A stretch of DNA of 64,000 nt from contig NZ_CP022961.1 in NCBI RefSeq assembly GCF_002285795.1, positions 4,592,001 through 4,656,000 of the forward strand, written 5' to 3'. The DNA comes from Plantactinospora sp. KBS50. Lineage in GTDB: Bacteria; Actinomycetota; Actinomycetes; Mycobacteriales; Micromonosporaceae. The position numbers and the translations under genes are program-made. Numbering within the stretch: position 1 is the first letter of the stretch; the number at the start of each line of letters is the position of its first letter. Shown here piece by piece: positions 1 to 9,843 of the stretch. The notes beneath the pieces were generated by a model that made no database searches, had not been told where the DNA came from, and was given only the letters and a program-made list of their open reading frames with translations.

Positions 1-1350
1 CGGCTCGATGAAGCCGCGCACGATCATGGCCATCGCCTCGTCCTCGCTCAGGCCCCGGCTCATCAGGTAGAAGAGCTGGTCCTCGCTGACCTTGGAGACG
101 GTGGCCTCGTGTCCCATCGCCACGTCATCCTCGCGGATGTCGACGTACGGGTAGGTGTCCGACCGGGAGATCGCGTCGACCAGCAGCGCGTCGCACTTCA
201 CGGTGCTGCGGCTGTTGCTGGAACCCTCCAGCACCTGCACCAGGCCGCGGTAGGAGGTACGGCCGCCGCCCCGGGCGATCGACTTGGAGACGATCGTGCT
301 GGAGGTGTGCGGCGCGGCGTGCACCATCTTGGCGCCGGCGTCCTGGTGCTGCCCCTCGCCGGCCATCGCCACCGAGAGCACCTCGCCCTTGGCGTGCTCG
401 CCGGTCAGGTAGACCGCGGGGTACTTCATGGTCACCTTGGAGCCGATGTTGCCGTCGATCCACTCCATCGTGCCGCCCTCGTGGCAGACGGCGCGCTTGG
501 TGACCAGGTTGTACACGTTGTTCGACCAGTTCTGGATGGTCGTGTACCGGCACCGGGCGTTCTTCTTCACGACGATCTCCACGACCGCGCTGTGCAGCGA
601 GTCGGAGGAGTAGATCGGCGCCGTGCAGCCCTCGACGTAGTGCACGTACGCACCCTCGTCGACGATGATCAGGGTCCGCTCGAACTGGCCCATGTTCTCG
701 GTGTTGATCCGGAAGTACGCCTGCAGCGGGATCTCCACGTGCACGCCCTTCGGCACGTAGATGAACGAGCCGCCGGACCACACCGACGTGTTCAGCGCGG
801 CGAACTTGTTGTCGCCGACCGGGATGACGGTGCCGAAGTACTCCTTGAACAGGTCCTCGTGCTCCTTGAGCGCGGTGTCGGTGTCCAGGAAGACGACACC
901 CTGCTCCTCCAGGTCGTCGCGGATCTTGTGGTAGACCACCTCGGACTCGTACTGCGCCGCCACGCCGGCGATCAGCCGCTGCTTCTCCGCCTCCGGGATG
1001 CCCAGCTTGTCGTACGTCCGCTTGATGTCCTCGGGCAGGTCGTCCCAGCTGGCCGCCTGCTTCTCGGTGGACCGGACGAAGTACTTGATGTTGTCGAAGT
1101 CGATGCCCGTGAGGTCGGCGCCCCAGGCCGGCATCGGCTTGCGGCCGAACAGCCGCAACCCCTTGAGCCGCAGGTCGAGCATCCAGTCCGGCTCGTTCTT
1201 CTTCGCGGAGATGTCCCGCACCACCGCCTCGTTGAGGCCACGCTGGGCGGAGGCGCCGGCGATGTCGGAGTCGGACCAGCCGTACTCGTACCGGCCCAGG
1301 GCGGCGAGGTGCTCCTCCTGGGTGACGGGCTGGACGATCTGCTCGGTCAT
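1..1350 (-). CDS. sufB: Fe-S cluster assembly protein SufB (3' end outside window)
   Basis: SufB is the core scaffold subunit of the SufBCD iron-sulfur cluster assembly complex in the cytoplasm. The visible 450 residues match the SufB family through most of its length, beginning [14 protein letters not shown] and including the conserved stretches [17 protein letters not shown] and [13 protein letters not shown]. The family is usually about 470 residues, so roughly 20 C-terminal residues and the stop lie beyond the left edge. The start ATG overlaps the stop of the upstream sufR gene in an ATGA arrangement, so the two are very probably translationally coupled and co-regulated by SufR. The remaining suf genes would be expected further left. 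Confidence 0.95.
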   Translation of the reverse strand, partial: MTEQIVQPVTQEEHLAALGRYEYGWSDSDIAGASAQRGLNEAVVRDISAKKNEPDWMLDLRLKGLRLFGRKPMPAWGADLTGIDFDNIKYFVRSTEKQAASWDDLPEDIKRTYDKLGIPEAEKQRLIAGVAAQYESEVVYHKIRDDLEEQGVVFLDTDTALKEHEDLFKEYFGTVIPVGDNKFAALNTSVWSGGSFIYVPKGVHVEIPLQAYFRINTENMGQFERTLIIVDEGAYVHYVEGCTAPIYSSDSLHSAVVEIVVKKNARCRYTTIQNWSNNVYNLVTKRAVCHEGGTMEWIDGNIGSKVTMKYPAVYLTGEHAKGEVLSVAMAGEGQHQDAGAKMVHAAPHTSSTIVSKSIARGGGRTSYRGLVQVLEGSSNSRSTVKCDALLVDAISRSDTYPYVDIREDDVAMGHEATVSKVSEDQLFYLMSRGLSEDEAMAMIVRGFIEP

Positions 1351-2231
1351 CTATCTGTCCTCACAGTGGTGACGGTGTATCCGGTATGCGTCGTGCCGGT
1401 CGGCGCCGACGTCGGTCTGCCGCGCTGGGCCTGGGCCGGGATGTGCGTGGTGCACACCCCGTCACCGTGCGCGATGGTCGCGAGCCGCTGCACGTGCGTG
1501 CCGACCAGGCGGGAGATGACCGCCGTCTCGGCCTCGCAGAGCTGCGGAAACTCGGCGGCGACGTGCGCCACCGGGCAGTGGTGCTGGCAGAGCTGGCCAC
1601 CGCTGGCGATGGTGGACGCGTTGGCAGCGTAACCCTCCGCGGTGAGCACCCCGGCCAGGGCCTCGGCCCTGGCCAGCGGATCGTCCCCGGCGTCCGCCAT
1701 GGCCGCCCGGCACCGCGCCTCCAGCGCCGCGACCTGCTCGTTGGCGAAGTCGCCGACCGCGTCCGCGCCGCAGTGCCGGACGATCCAGCGCAGCGCCGCG
1801 GTGGCCATGCCGTCGTAGGTGTGCGTGCCGCAGCGGACCCGACCGGAGTCGGTCAGCAGGAACACCTTGGCCGGCCGGCCCCGCCGCCGGCCGCCGGGGG
1901 CGGCCTGCTCGCGGGCGGTGACGTCGCCGTCGGCCTGCATGGCGTCCAGGTGCCGGCGGATGGCCGCCGGGCTCAGCCCGAGCTCGTCGCCGAGCTGGGC
2001 GGCGGTGGCGGCGCCGTGGACCAGCAGCAGCCGGGTGACCCGGTCGCGGGTGCGGCCGTCGGCTCCCGCCGGCTCCCGCCGGGTCGCCGGGTCGGCACCG
2101 GCCGGTCCGGGCGCGGCCGGCGGCACCGAACGGGTCGCGGCGGGCGGCATCGAACGGGTGGCGGCGGGCGCGGCCGAGCCGGCGGCCGGACCGGCCGCCG
2201 CGCGCTCGGAGGGCATCGCCGCGTTTTTCAC
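1347..2231 (-). CDS. sufR: SufR-family Fe-S sensing transcriptional repressor
   Basis: Predicted 294-residue regulator of the suf operon. After an Ala/Pro-rich N-terminal tail of about 50 residues there is a winged helix-turn-helix ([24 protein letters not shown], positions split across the fold) and a C-terminal sensor region with a cysteine cluster [10 protein letters not shown]...LCEAE. That is the pattern of the Fe-S-binding cysteines in SufR. The GTG start at 2231 is preferred because a TAACGT -10-like hexamer lies exactly 7 bases upstream, as expected for a leaderless mRNA. An alternative ATG lies at 2216. The stop overlaps sufB by 4 bp. It is divergent from ctaA, with a near-palindromic sequence over its own -10. 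Confidence 0.88.
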   Translation of the reverse strand: MKNAAMPSERAAAGPAAGSAAPAATRSMPPAATRSVPPAAPGPAGADPATRREPAGADGRTRDRVTRLLLVHGAATAAQLGDELGLSPAAIRRHLDAMQADGDVTAREQAAPGGRRRGRPAKVFLLTDSGRVRCGTHTYDGMATAALRWIVRHCGADAVGDFANEQVAALEARCRAAMADAGDDPLARAEALAGVLTAEGYAANASTIASGGQLCQHHCPVAHVAAEFPQLCEAETAVISRLVGTHVQRLATIAHGDGVCTTHIPAQAQRGRPTSAPTGTTHTGYTVTTVRTDR

Positions 2232-2234
2232 AAC

Positions 2235-2254
2235 GCCAACGTTACGTAATTGGC
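2235..2254. promoter_or_regulatory. Candidate SufR operator over the sufR -10
   Basis: GCCAA and TTGGC arms flank an inner TTACGTAA palindrome just upstream of the sufR GTG. The block overlaps the TAACGT hexamer (minus strand, 2244-2239) that fits as the sufR -10. This would suit autorepression. The centres of the inner and outer repeats differ by one base, so the site is imperfect, and its use by SufR is inference. Confidence 0.35.
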
Positions 2255-2334
2255 CCGAGGCTCGCAAACCCGCCCCCGGTGATCCGAACCACCGGGCGCC
2301 GGCCGGGGTGGGCGACTTCAGTACGATGGGCGCC

Positions 2335-3438
2335 GTGAGCCGATTCGGCCCCTTGAGCAGCCCTTTGGTACTAACCCGGTTGGCCGCCGCGGCGGTGGTC
2401 GCCAACGTCGTGCTGGTCGTCACCGGCGGCGCCGTCCGGTTGACCGACTCCGGCCTCGGCTGCCCGACCTGGCCCCGCTGCACCGCCGACTCGTACCGGA
2501 CCACGCCCGAGATGGGCGTGCACGGCATGATCGAGTACGGCAACCGCCTGCTGTTCTTCGTGATCGCCGGGATCGCGGTGGCCGGCCTGCTCGCCGCGCT
2601 CGCGCAGCGGCCCCGGCGGCGCGGTCTGGTGCCGCTGGCCGTGGCCGCCGGGCTGGGCATCCCGGCCCAGGCCGTGATCGGCGGCATCACCGTGCTGACC
2701 AACCTCAACCCGTGGGTGGTCGGGCTGCACTTCCTGGCCTCGATGGCGGTGCTCGCCGGCGCGTACGCGTTCTGGCGCCGGGCCGCCGGGTCGCCCCGGG
2801 CCGGCGCCAGGCCCACCGGGCCGGAGGCCGGGGCCGCCGGCTCCGGCCGGCCGGAGGTGCCCGGACCTCTGCGCACCCTGGCCGGCCTGCTGACCGCGGT
2901 CAGCGCCCTCGTGCTGGTGCTCGGCACGTTCGTCACGGGCAGCGGCCCGCACTCGGGCGACCATGGCGCCGCCCGCAACGGGTTGGATCCGGCCGCCATC
3001 GCCCAGCTGCACGCCGACGCCGTGTTCCTGCTGATCGGGCTCTCCGTGGCTGCGTGGTTCGCGCTGCGCGCCGTGGGCGCCCCTCGGGCGGCCCGGGCCG
3101 CGGCCGTGCTGGTGGCGGTGGAACTCGGGCAGGGCGTGATCGGGTTCGTCCAGTACTTCACCCACCTGCCGATCGTGCTGGTCGGCGCGCACATGCTGGG
3201 CTCGGCCCTGGTCTGGCTGGCCACCCTCGCGCTGCTCTGGTCCACCCGGGTACGCCGGCCCGCGACCGTCGCCGCCGGCCCGCCGGTCGACGACCCCGAC
3301 CCCGGCTCCGACCCCGACCCCGGCTCCGGCTCCGGCTCCGGCTCCGGGGCGGGTGTACCTGCCGACGAGCTTCCCGCCGGCGGCCCGCCGGATGACGATC
3401 TTCCCACCGGGCCGGACGTGCTGGCCGGAGCGCGGTAG
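2335..3438 (+). CDS. ctaA: Heme A synthase (COX15/CtaA family)
   Basis: Integral membrane enzyme that oxidises heme O to heme A for cytochrome c oxidase. The protein has about eight hydrophobic segments in two four-helix halves. Conserved features include the GGAVRLTDSGLGCPTWPRC start of the first half (with a cysteine pair), EYGNRLL, and heme-ligand histidines in WVVGLHFL, QLHADAVF and VGAHMLGS. The start is taken as GTG 2335 because a TACGAT -10-like hexamer ends 7 bases upstream. An in-frame ATG at 2326 would overlap that hexamer. The C-terminal 50 residues are a low-complexity Asp/Pro/Gly/Ser tail (DPDPGSGSGSG) not typical of the catalytic domain. It is divergent from sufR and ends at a strong terminator. 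Confidence 0.9.
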   Translation: MSRFGPLSSPLVLTRLAAAAVVANVVLVVTGGAVRLTDSGLGCPTWPRCTADSYRTTPEMGVHGMIEYGNRLLFFVIAGIAVAGLLAALAQRPRRRGLVPLAVAAGLGIPAQAVIGGITVLTNLNPWVVGLHFLASMAVLAGAYAFWRRAAGSPRAGARPTGPEAGAAGSGRPEVPGPLRTLAGLLTAVSALVLVLGTFVTGSGPHSGDHGAARNGLDPAAIAQLHADAVFLLIGLSVAAWFALRAVGAPRAARAAAVLVAVELGQGVIGFVQYFTHLPIVLVGAHMLGSALVWLATLALLWSTRVRRPATVAAGPPVDDPDPGSDPDPGSGSGSGSGAGVPADELPAGGPPDDDLPTGPDVLAGAR

Positions 3439-3460
3439 CCGGACGGCCGTCAACAAGAGA

Positions 3461-3486
3461 GCGGCCCGGGGATCCCCCCGGGCCGC
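3461..3486. terminator. Bidirectional terminator between ctaA and the 109-aa gene
   Basis: A perfect 11-bp stem (GCGGCCCGGGG / CCCCGGGCCGC) with a 4-base loop lies between two convergent genes. It is flanked by AAGAGA on the left and TTGATCATTCTT on the right, so it can serve both strands. Confidence 0.85.
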
Positions 3487-3507
3487 TTGATCATTCTTCG
3501 ACAGTTA

Positions 3508-3837
3508 TCAGCGCGCCATCGTGCGGCGCGCCATCGAACGCCAGAGGTCGTTGCTCGGGCGCATCTGGTCCATCAGCTCGCGTTCCCATTCGTTCTCCAC
3601 GGTGATGCCCGCGGTGCCACATGCCTCTCGGGCAACGTCCGTGCCATCGGCGAATTGGTCGGCCCACTCCCCGTCGGAGCCCACCAGGACGATCCGTGCC
3701 CCCCGCTTGCCGACGTACTCGATGACCGCCCGCGCACCCCCGTGCTCGGCGGCGAACGCCTTGAGGCCGGCCACGAGCCCCGTGGGAGCCGGGCTGGCCT
3801 TCTCGGTCGTCAGCGTCGTATCGGAACCATCTGCCAT
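3508..3837 (-). CDS. Conserved hypothetical protein, 109 aa
   Basis: Small soluble acidic-to-neutral protein (MADGSDTTLTTEKAS...) with no signal peptide or membrane segment. I do not recognise a named family. The sequence LKAFAAEHGGARAVIEYVGKRGARIVLVGSDGEWADQFAD suggests a compact alpha/beta domain, and the C-terminal third is helical and Arg/Met-rich. The start ATG 3837 is supported by a TACGCT hexamer six bases upstream, giving a leaderless transcript. The longer in-frame start, TTG at 3900, has no support. It lies alone between ctaA (convergent) and ctaB (same strand). Its position between two heme A genes hints at, but does not prove, a link to that pathway. Confidence 0.75.
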   Translation of the reverse strand: MADGSDTTLTTEKASPAPTGLVAGLKAFAAEHGGARAVIEYVGKRGARIVLVGSDGEWADQFADGTDVAREACGTAGITVENEWERELMDQMRPSNDLWRSMARRTMAR

Positions 3838-4056
3838 GTCCGAAGCGTAAACAGACAGCGGCTCACGTGCCGGCCTGTTGTCGACATTATGTGATGGCAA
3901 TTACCAGCAGGTTTAAGCGGGACGAAAGGCGATTCCGCCCCTTTTACCCCCGTCATCCCCAGGTAATAGCCCTACAAAACGGTCAATCCATCGATCGGGC
4001 TGGTTGGGATCGGAAGCCGGACATCGCCCGGGGTGAAACTCGACACCCGTCGGAAA

Positions 4057-5019
4057 TCAGACCAGCGCGTCGAGCGCGGCGCCCAGGAAGAGAATCGTGA
4101 GATAGGTGGTGGACCAGTGGAAAAGCCGCATCGGCCGCATCGGCTCACCCCGGCCGGCCCGGCCCGCGAGTCGATGGGCCTCGATCAGGAAGATCGAACC
4201 GACGGTCAGCGCCGGCACCAGGTACACCGGCCCGATGCCGTCGCCCAGCGGCCAGACCAGCAGCGAGGCCAGCACCGTGAGCCAGGAGAACAGCAGGATC
4301 TCGACGTTCACCCGCCGCACCGAGGCCACCACGGGGAGCATCGGGATGTTCGCCCGGGCGTAGTCCGTCCGGTACTTGATGGCCAGCGCGTAGAAGTGCG
4401 GCATCTGCCAGAAGAAGACCACCGCGAACAGCGCCCACGCGACCGGGTCGAGCGAGCCGGTCACCGCCACCCAGCCGATCAGCACCGGAGTGGCGCCGCA
4501 GATCCCGCCCCAGAACGTGTTCTGGGTGGTCGTCCGCTTCAACCACAGCGTGTAGACCAGGTCGTAGTAGGCGATCGAGGCCAGCGTCAGCAGGGTGGCC
4601 GGCCAGTTGGTGAAGGCCGCCATCAGCACGGTGGAGACCGCCGCCAGGACCAGGCCGAAGACCAGCGCGCTGCGCGGGGAGACGGTGTGCGACGGCAGCG
4701 GGCGGCGCTTCGTGCGGCGCATCACCTGGTCGATGTCCCGGTCGATGTAGCAGTTGATCACGCTGGCCGCTCCGGCGGCCAGCGAACCGCCCAGCAGCAC
4801 CACCGCGATCAGCCAGAGCGACGGCAGGCCGCCGGCGGCGAGCATCATCGGCGGCACGGTCGTGACCAGCAGTTGCTCGACGATGCGCGGCTTGGTCAAC
4901 AGCACGTACGCCCGCAGGACCGCCCGCCAGTCACCGCGCGCCGTGGCACCGCTCGCCGCGTTCGCCCGCGCCGGTGACCCGGCCGCGGTGGAGACGGGGC
5001 GCTCGGTGATCATGCTCAC
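4057..5019 (-). CDS. ctaB: Protoheme IX farnesyltransferase (heme O synthase)
   Basis: UbiA-superfamily membrane prenyltransferase that adds a farnesyl group to heme B to give heme O, the substrate of CtaA. Visible hallmarks are the first aspartate-rich motif [21 protein letters not shown], the YT-WLKR-T-QN segment, and about nine membrane helices after a roughly 40-residue cytoplasmic N-terminus ([18 protein letters not shown] begins helix 1). Length is about 320 residues, normal for the family. The GTG at 5019 is chosen because a GGAAGG sequence lies 9 bases upstream. The ATG at 5013 would be too far from it. It is divergent from tkt. Confidence 0.93.
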   Translation of the reverse strand: MSMITERPVSTAAGSPARANAASGATARGDWRAVLRAYVLLTKPRIVEQLLVTTVPPMMLAAGGLPSLWLIAVVLLGGSLAAGAASVINCYIDRDIDQVMRRTKRRPLPSHTVSPRSALVFGLVLAAVSTVLMAAFTNWPATLLTLASIAYYDLVYTLWLKRTTTQNTFWGGICGATPVLIGWVAVTGSLDPVAWALFAVVFFWQMPHFYALAIKYRTDYARANIPMLPVVASVRRVNVEILLFSWLTVLASLLVWPLGDGIGPVYLVPALTVGSIFLIEAHRLAGRAGRGEPMRPMRLFHWSTTYLTILFLGAALDALV

Positions 5020-5328
5020 GGATTGCCACCTTCCGGCATCGGCAGGCAAGTTCTGGGTCGGCAGCCGAGCTGGAATGCGTCTGCTCGCCGCGTCAACAGC
5101 GTACGCGTCGCCATCTGGGCGGCCCGGCCGACCCGGCAACGGTGCCAGCGATCACACCCGGTCGAGCCCGTTCCGGCGTCCGCGACCGAGTAGCGGTGCG
5201 CTCCGACGGGTAGTCAACCGGTACGTGTCCCACTGGGCGGTGGCGCACCGATCCGCGACCGGGCGTTCATCCGCGCTCGATAGGGTCACCACTGAGGGTT
5301 CCGCCCATCCGTGAGGAGCAGATCGATC
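5020..5328. promoter_or_regulatory. Divergent ctaB-tkt intergenic region
   Basis: This 309-bp stretch holds no supported gene. On the plus strand a TAGGGT hexamer at 5281-5286 is a plausible -10 for tkt, and GAGGAGC at 5314-5320 is its ribosome binding site. On the minus strand a TTGACG hexamer (5096-5091) resembles a -35 for ctaB but lacks a convincing -10. No clear operator was seen. Confidence 0.5.
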
Positions 5329-7467
5329 GTGGCTGAAAAACGACGCGAGCCAAGCCCGCTGAACTGGTCCGACCTCGACCGCCGGGCCGTCGACACCGTA
5401 CGCGTCCTGGCCATGGACGCCGTCGAGAAGGCCGGAAACGGACATCCCGGGACGGCGATGAGCCTGGCCCCCGCCGCGTACCTGCTCTTCAACCGCATGA
5501 TGCGGCACGACCCCACCGACCCGGACTGGGCCGGCCGGGACCGCTTCGTGCTCTCGGCCGGGCACAGCAGCCTCACCCTCTACATCCAGCTCTACCTCTC
5601 CGGCTACGGCCTGAGCCTGGAGGACCTGGGATCGCTGCGGCAGTGGGGCTCGCTCACCCCCGGCCACCCCGAACACGGGCACACGGCCGGGGTGGAGACC
5701 ACCACCGGCCCGCTGGGCCAGGGCGTCGGCAACGCGGTCGGGATGGCCATGGCCGCCCGGCGCGAGCGCGGGCTGTTCGACCCCGACACCGCGGCCGGCC
5801 AGTCGGTCTTCGACCACCACATCTGGTGCATCGCCTCCGACGGCGACATGGAGGAGGGCATCAGCCACGAGGCCGCCGCGCTCGCCGGGCACCAGAAGCT
5901 CGGCAACCTGATCATGATCTACGACGACAACGAGATCTCGATCGAGGACGACACCCGGATCGCCAAGAGCGAGGACGTGGCCGCCCGGTACGCCGCCTAC
6001 GGCTGGCACGTGCAGACCGTCGACTGGCGCAGCGGCGACGCCGACCAGGGCAAGTACCACGAGGACGTCGACGCGCTGCACCGGGCGCTGGCCGAGGCCC
6101 GGGCGGAGACCGGCCGGCCGTCCTTCATCGCGCTGCGCACCATCATCGCCTGGCCCGCCCCCACCAAGCAGAACACCGGCAAGTCGCACGGCTCCGCACT
6201 GGGCGCCGACGAGGTGGCGGCCACCAAGAAGCTGCTCGGCTTCGACCCGGCGCAGAACTTCGCCGTGGACGAGAAGGTGCTCGCGCACGCCCGCGAGGCG
6301 GCCCAGCGGGGTCGCGACGCGCACGCGCGGTGGCAGCGGGAGTTCGACACGTGGGCGCAGGCCAATCCGGAGCGCCGGGCGCTCTACGACCGGATGCGCA
6401 CCCGTACCCTGCCGGAAGGCTGGACCGAGGCGCTGCCGGAGTTCCCCGCGGACGCCAAGGGGGTGGCCACCCGCGCCGCCTCCGGCAAGGTGCTCGCCGC
6501 GCTGGCCCCGGTGCTGCCCGAACTGTGGGGCGGCTCGGCCGACCTGGCCGAGAGCAACAACACCACGATGAAGGACGAGCCTTCGTTCGTGCCCACCGAG
6601 TACGCCACCAAGGAGTTCCCGGGCAACGAGTACGGCCGCACGCTGCACTTCGGCATCCGGGAACACGCCATGGGCGCCGCCCTGAACGGCATCGCCCTGC
6701 ACGGCGGCACCCGGCCCTACGGCGGCACGTTCCTGGTGTTCAGCGACTACATGCGGCCCTCGGTGCGGCTCGCCGCGCTGATGAAGCTCCCGGTGGTCTA
6801 CGTCTGGACGCACGACTCGATCGGGCTGGGCGAGGACGGACCCACCCACCAGCCGATCGAGCACCTGAGCGCGCTGCGCGCCATCCCCGGCCTGGACGTG
6901 GTACGCCCCGCCGACGCCAACGAGACGGCCTGGGCCTGGCGGATGGCGCTGGAGCACACCGACCGGCCGACCGCGCTGGCGCTCAGCCGGCAGGCCCTGC
7001 CGACCATGGACCGGGCCGCCGTGGCCGCCGCCGAGGGCGTGGCCAAGGGCGGGTACGTGCTGGCCGACGCCTCCGGCGGGCAGCCCGAGGTGATCCTCGT
7101 CGGCACCGGGTCGGAGGTGCAGCTCTGCCTGACCGCCCGGGAGCGCCTGGAGGCCGACGGCACGCCCACCCGGGTCGTCTCGATGCCCTGCCAGGAGTGG
7201 TTCCGGGCGCAGGACGAGGCGTACCGGGAATCGGTCCTGCCGCGCGGGGTGCGGGCGCGGGTCAGCGTCGAGGCGGGCGTCGCGATGTCCTGGCGCGACC
7301 TGGTCGGCGACTGCGGCGAGTGCGTGAGCATTGAACACTACGGGGCCAGTGCCCCGTACCAGGTGCTGTTCGAGCAGTTCGGGTTCACCCCGGACCGGGT
7401 CGTGGCCGCCGCGCACGCGTCGCTGGCCCGGGTGGGCTCGATCACCGGCAACACCACCGGTAACTAA
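5329..7467 (+). CDS. tkt: Transketolase
   Basis: Thiamine-diphosphate enzyme moving two-carbon units between sugar phosphates in the non-oxidative pentose phosphate pathway. The 712-residue protein has the standard order: the TPP-binding domain with [17 protein letters not shown] and the GD-type motif [13 protein letters not shown]; the pyrimidine-binding domain with the FGIREHAMG catalytic glutamate segment and [15 protein letters not shown]; and a C-terminal transketolase domain. GTG 5329 has GAGGAGC 8-9 bases upstream. It is the first gene of the tkt-tal-pgi-like-zwf-opcA-pgl operon, with tal starting 16 bases after its stop. Confidence 0.97.
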   Translation: MAEKRREPSPLNWSDLDRRAVDTVRVLAMDAVEKAGNGHPGTAMSLAPAAYLLFNRMMRHDPTDPDWAGRDRFVLSAGHSSLTLYIQLYLSGYGLSLEDLGSLRQWGSLTPGHPEHGHTAGVETTTGPLGQGVGNAVGMAMAARRERGLFDPDTAAGQSVFDHHIWCIASDGDMEEGISHEAAALAGHQKLGNLIMIYDDNEISIEDDTRIAKSEDVAARYAAYGWHVQTVDWRSGDADQGKYHEDVDALHRALAEARAETGRPSFIALRTIIAWPAPTKQNTGKSHGSALGADEVAATKKLLGFDPAQNFAVDEKVLAHAREAAQRGRDAHARWQREFDTWAQANPERRALYDRMRTRTLPEGWTEALPEFPADAKGVATRAASGKVLAALAPVLPELWGGSADLAESNNTTMKDEPSFVPTEYATKEFPGNEYGRTLHFGIREHAMGAALNGIALHGGTRPYGGTFLVFSDYMRPSVRLAALMKLPVVYVWTHDSIGLGEDGPTHQPIEHLSALRAIPGLDVVRPADANETAWAWRMALEHTDRPTALALSRQALPTMDRAAVAAAEGVAKGGYVLADASGGQPEVILVGTGSEVQLCLTARERLEADGTPTRVVSMPCQEWFRAQDEAYRESVLPRGVRARVSVEAGVAMSWRDLVGDCGECVSIEHYGASAPYQVLFEQFGFTPDRVVAAAHASLARVGSITGNTTGN

Positions 7468-7483
7468 GGGAGTGAGGTCAGCG

Positions 7484-8662
7484 ATGACGGACAGACTGGG
7501 CGAACTCACCGCCGCCGGAGTGGCGGTCTGGCTCGACGACCTGTCTCGGGTACGGCTGAGTTCAGGCGGCCTGGACCGGATGCGCCGGGAGGACCATCTG
7601 GTCGGCGTGACGTCGAACCCGACGATCTTCGCGAAGGCGCTCGGTGACGCGCAGGAGTACAACGCGCAGCTGCGCGAGCTGGCCACCCGCGGCGTCTCGG
7701 TGGAGGAGGCGGTCCGCCTGCTCACCGCGTACGACGTGCGGTGGGCGTGCGACGTGATGCGGCCCGCGTACGACGCCAGTTCGGGCGTGGACGGCCGGAT
7801 CTCGCTGGAGGTCGACCCGCGGCTGGCGTACGAGACCGAGAAGACGGTCGCCGAGGCCAAGGCGCTGTGGTGGCTGGTGGACCGGCCGAACCTGTTCATC
7901 AAGATCCCGGCGACCGAGGCCGGGCTGCCGGCGATCACCGCCACCCTGGCCGCGGGGATCAGCGTCAACGTCACGCTGATCTTCGGCCTGGACCGCTACT
8001 CGGCCGTGATGGACGCCTTCCTGGCCGGCCTCGAACAGGCCAAGGCCAACGGGCACGACCTGTCCACCATCGGCTCGGTGGCGTCGTTCTTCGTCTCCCG
8101 GGTGGACAGCGAGGTGGACAGCCGGCTGGAGAAGATCGGCTCGGAGGAGGCCAGGGCGCTGCGCGGCAAGGCCGCCGTGGCCAACGCCCGGCTCGCCTAC
8201 CAGCGGTACGCCGAGGTCTTCGCCTCGGACCGGTGGCAGGCGCTGGCCGACGCCGGTGCCCACCCGCAGCGCCCGCTGTGGGCGTCCACCTCGACGAAGA
8301 ACCCGGACTACCCGGACGTCATCTACGTCGAGGAGCTGATCGCGCCGGGCACCGTGAACACGATGCCCGAGTCGGTGATCCGGGCGTACGCCGACCACGG
8401 CGAGACCCGCGGCGACACGGTGACCGGCGGCTACGAGGACGCCCGTCGGGTGATCGACGCCCTGGGCTCGGTCGGGGTCGACTTCGACGACGTGATCCAG
8501 ACCCTGGAGCGGGAGGGCGTGGAGAAGTTCGAGGCCAGCTGGCAGGAACTGCTCGACGGGGTGCGCAGGTCCCTCACGGCCGCCGCCCAGGGGCAGGGCA
8601 GCCCGAACGAGGCCGCGAAGGGCAGCGCGGACGCGGCCGTCCGCGCCGGGGGCAACGCGTGA
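7484..8662 (+). CDS. tal: Transaldolase
   Basis: Transfers a dihydroxyacetone unit between pentose-phosphate-pathway sugars. The 392-residue protein belongs to the actinobacterial/plant-type transaldolases. It shows [12 protein letters not shown] near residue 45 and the Schiff-base lysine at about residue 140 in LFIKIPAT, followed by [14 protein letters not shown]. The C-terminus ends in a short Ala/Gly-rich tail. ATG 7484 follows a GGGAGTGAGG ribosome-binding region just after the tkt stop. The next gene begins 4-16 bases downstream, so it is clearly in the same operon. Confidence 0.96.
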   Translation: MTDRLGELTAAGVAVWLDDLSRVRLSSGGLDRMRREDHLVGVTSNPTIFAKALGDAQEYNAQLRELATRGVSVEEAVRLLTAYDVRWACDVMRPAYDASSGVDGRISLEVDPRLAYETEKTVAEAKALWWLVDRPNLFIKIPATEAGLPAITATLAAGISVNVTLIFGLDRYSAVMDAFLAGLEQAKANGHDLSTIGSVASFFVSRVDSEVDSRLEKIGSEEARALRGKAAVANARLAYQRYAEVFASDRWQALADAGAHPQRPLWASTSTKNPDYPDVIYVEELIAPGTVNTMPESVIRAYADHGETRGDTVTGGYEDARRVIDALGSVGVDFDDVIQTLEREGVEKFEASWQELLDGVRRSLTAAAQGQGSPNEAAKGSADAAVRAGGNA

Positions 8663-8666
8663 CCCG

Positions 8667-9770
8667 GTGGACCTCGCCATGACCGACCTGCTGACCGGCC
8701 CGGTGACGGCCGGCGGTGGGCTGGCCGTGTACGGCGCCGCGGCGCTGGACCGGCCGGACCCCGCCGGCACCCTGACCGCCCTGGCGGCGGCCGGGACACC
8801 GGGCCGGTTGGCGGACATCCCCCGCCGCAGCCGTGAGCTGCTGCCGCAGGTGGCCGAGCTCTGCGACGAGCTGGCAGACCTCGGCCGGGTGGTGCTGGTC
8901 GGCGCGGGTGCCGCCGCGCTGGCCCCGGCGGCCATGGCCCGCACCGTGGGCCGGCCGCTGACAGTGGTGGACGACACCGACCCCGGGCGGATCGGGGCTG
9001 CCCTCGGCGGGCCGCTGGAGCGTACCGTCGTGGTCGTGTCCGCCGAGTCCGGGTCGGCGTCCGAGACGGACAGCCGGTGCCGCGCCTGTTTGCGGGCGTT
9101 GCTGGACTCCGGCCGCAGCGCCGCCGAGGCGGGCCGGCACCTCGTGGTCGTCACCGCGCCGGACTCCCCGGCGGCCAAGGCCGCCGCCGGGACGGGCGCC
9201 TTCGTGGTGCCCGCCGATCCGCGGCCCGGTGGGCCGTTCTCCGCGCTGACCGCGTACGGGCTGGTGCCCGCGGCGCTGGCCGGGGTTGCGGTCGTCGAGC
9301 TGCTGGACCAGGCGCAGGAGTTGGCCGGCACACTGACCGGCGAACGGGACAATCCGGCCCTGGCACTGGGCGGCGCGCTCGGCACGGCCGCCGCGCTCGG
9401 CCGCGACCGGGTGCTGCTGCGCGGCGACGGCACCGGACTGGACGGGCTGGGCGACTGGATCGCGCGGCTGCTCGCCGGGGCGACCGGCGGGGCCGGGCTC
9501 GGCATCCGGCCGACGGTCGTCGAGCCCACGGACCACCCCGGACCGGCCGGTCCGGACACCGTGGCGGTCAGCTACGGCGGAGCGCTGCGGGCCGGCGACG
9601 TACCGGGCGGCGGCACCGGCCCCGACCTGGCCGTCAACGGCCCGCTCGGCGCGCAGTTCCTGGCCTGGGAGTACGCGGCGGCGGTCGCGGCCGGCGTGCT
9701 CGGCGTCGACCCGTTCCAGGACCCGTTCCACCAGCCGGACGATGCGGACCCGACCGGGCCGCCGGATTGA
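8667..9770 (+). CDS. Degenerate glucose-6-phosphate isomerase-like (SIS fold) protein
   Basis: 367 residues alignable by eye to the two SIS domains of glucose-6-phosphate isomerase but lacking its key residues. The usual GMGGSSLAPE is GAGAAALAPA (residues 79-88). The PGI signature GGRYSALTAFGLVP reads GGPFSALTAYGLVP (188-201), losing the arginine. The catalytic-glutamate segment AESTGK reads AGATGG (270-275). The C-terminal FDQPDVE..K motif is reduced to DPFQDPFHQPDDADP just before the stop, and the usual further roughly 100 residues are missing. It probably cannot isomerise G6P. Its operon position between tal and zwf suggests a structural or regulatory role, or slow decay. GTG 8667 or ATG 8679 may start it. 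Confidence 0.85.
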   Translation: MDLAMTDLLTGPVTAGGGLAVYGAAALDRPDPAGTLTALAAAGTPGRLADIPRRSRELLPQVAELCDELADLGRVVLVGAGAAALAPAAMARTVGRPLTVVDDTDPGRIGAALGGPLERTVVVVSAESGSASETDSRCRACLRALLDSGRSAAEAGRHLVVVTAPDSPAAKAAAGTGAFVVPADPRPGGPFSALTAYGLVPAALAGVAVVELLDQAQELAGTLTGERDNPALALGGALGTAAALGRDRVLLRGDGTGLDGLGDWIARLLAGATGGAGLGIRPTVVEPTDHPGPAGPDTVAVSYGGALRAGDVPGGGTGPDLAVNGPLGAQFLAWEYAAAVAAGVLGVDPFQDPFHQPDDADPTGPPD

Positions 9771-9843
9771 ACCAGTTGCTGCGCCTCGTGCGTAGTCTGC
9801 GGAGTTGAGAATGAGCCAGCGGACGACAGAGCAAGGAGGAGGA

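Noticed and set aside
3455-3495. Possible 6C small RNA because of the CCCCCC run
   Set aside because: Only one hairpin is present and the C run belongs to the terminator stem rather than a loop; 6C RNAs have two C-rich loops.
5152-7974. A 940-codon minus-strand frame opposite tkt
   Set aside because: tkt is unambiguous; the antisense frame is low-complexity Arg/Gly/Val/His.
9771-9843. Separate zwf promoter (TTGAAC...TAGTCT)
   Set aside because: The spacer would be 20 bp and the gene is well placed in the tkt operon; evidence too weak to annotate.
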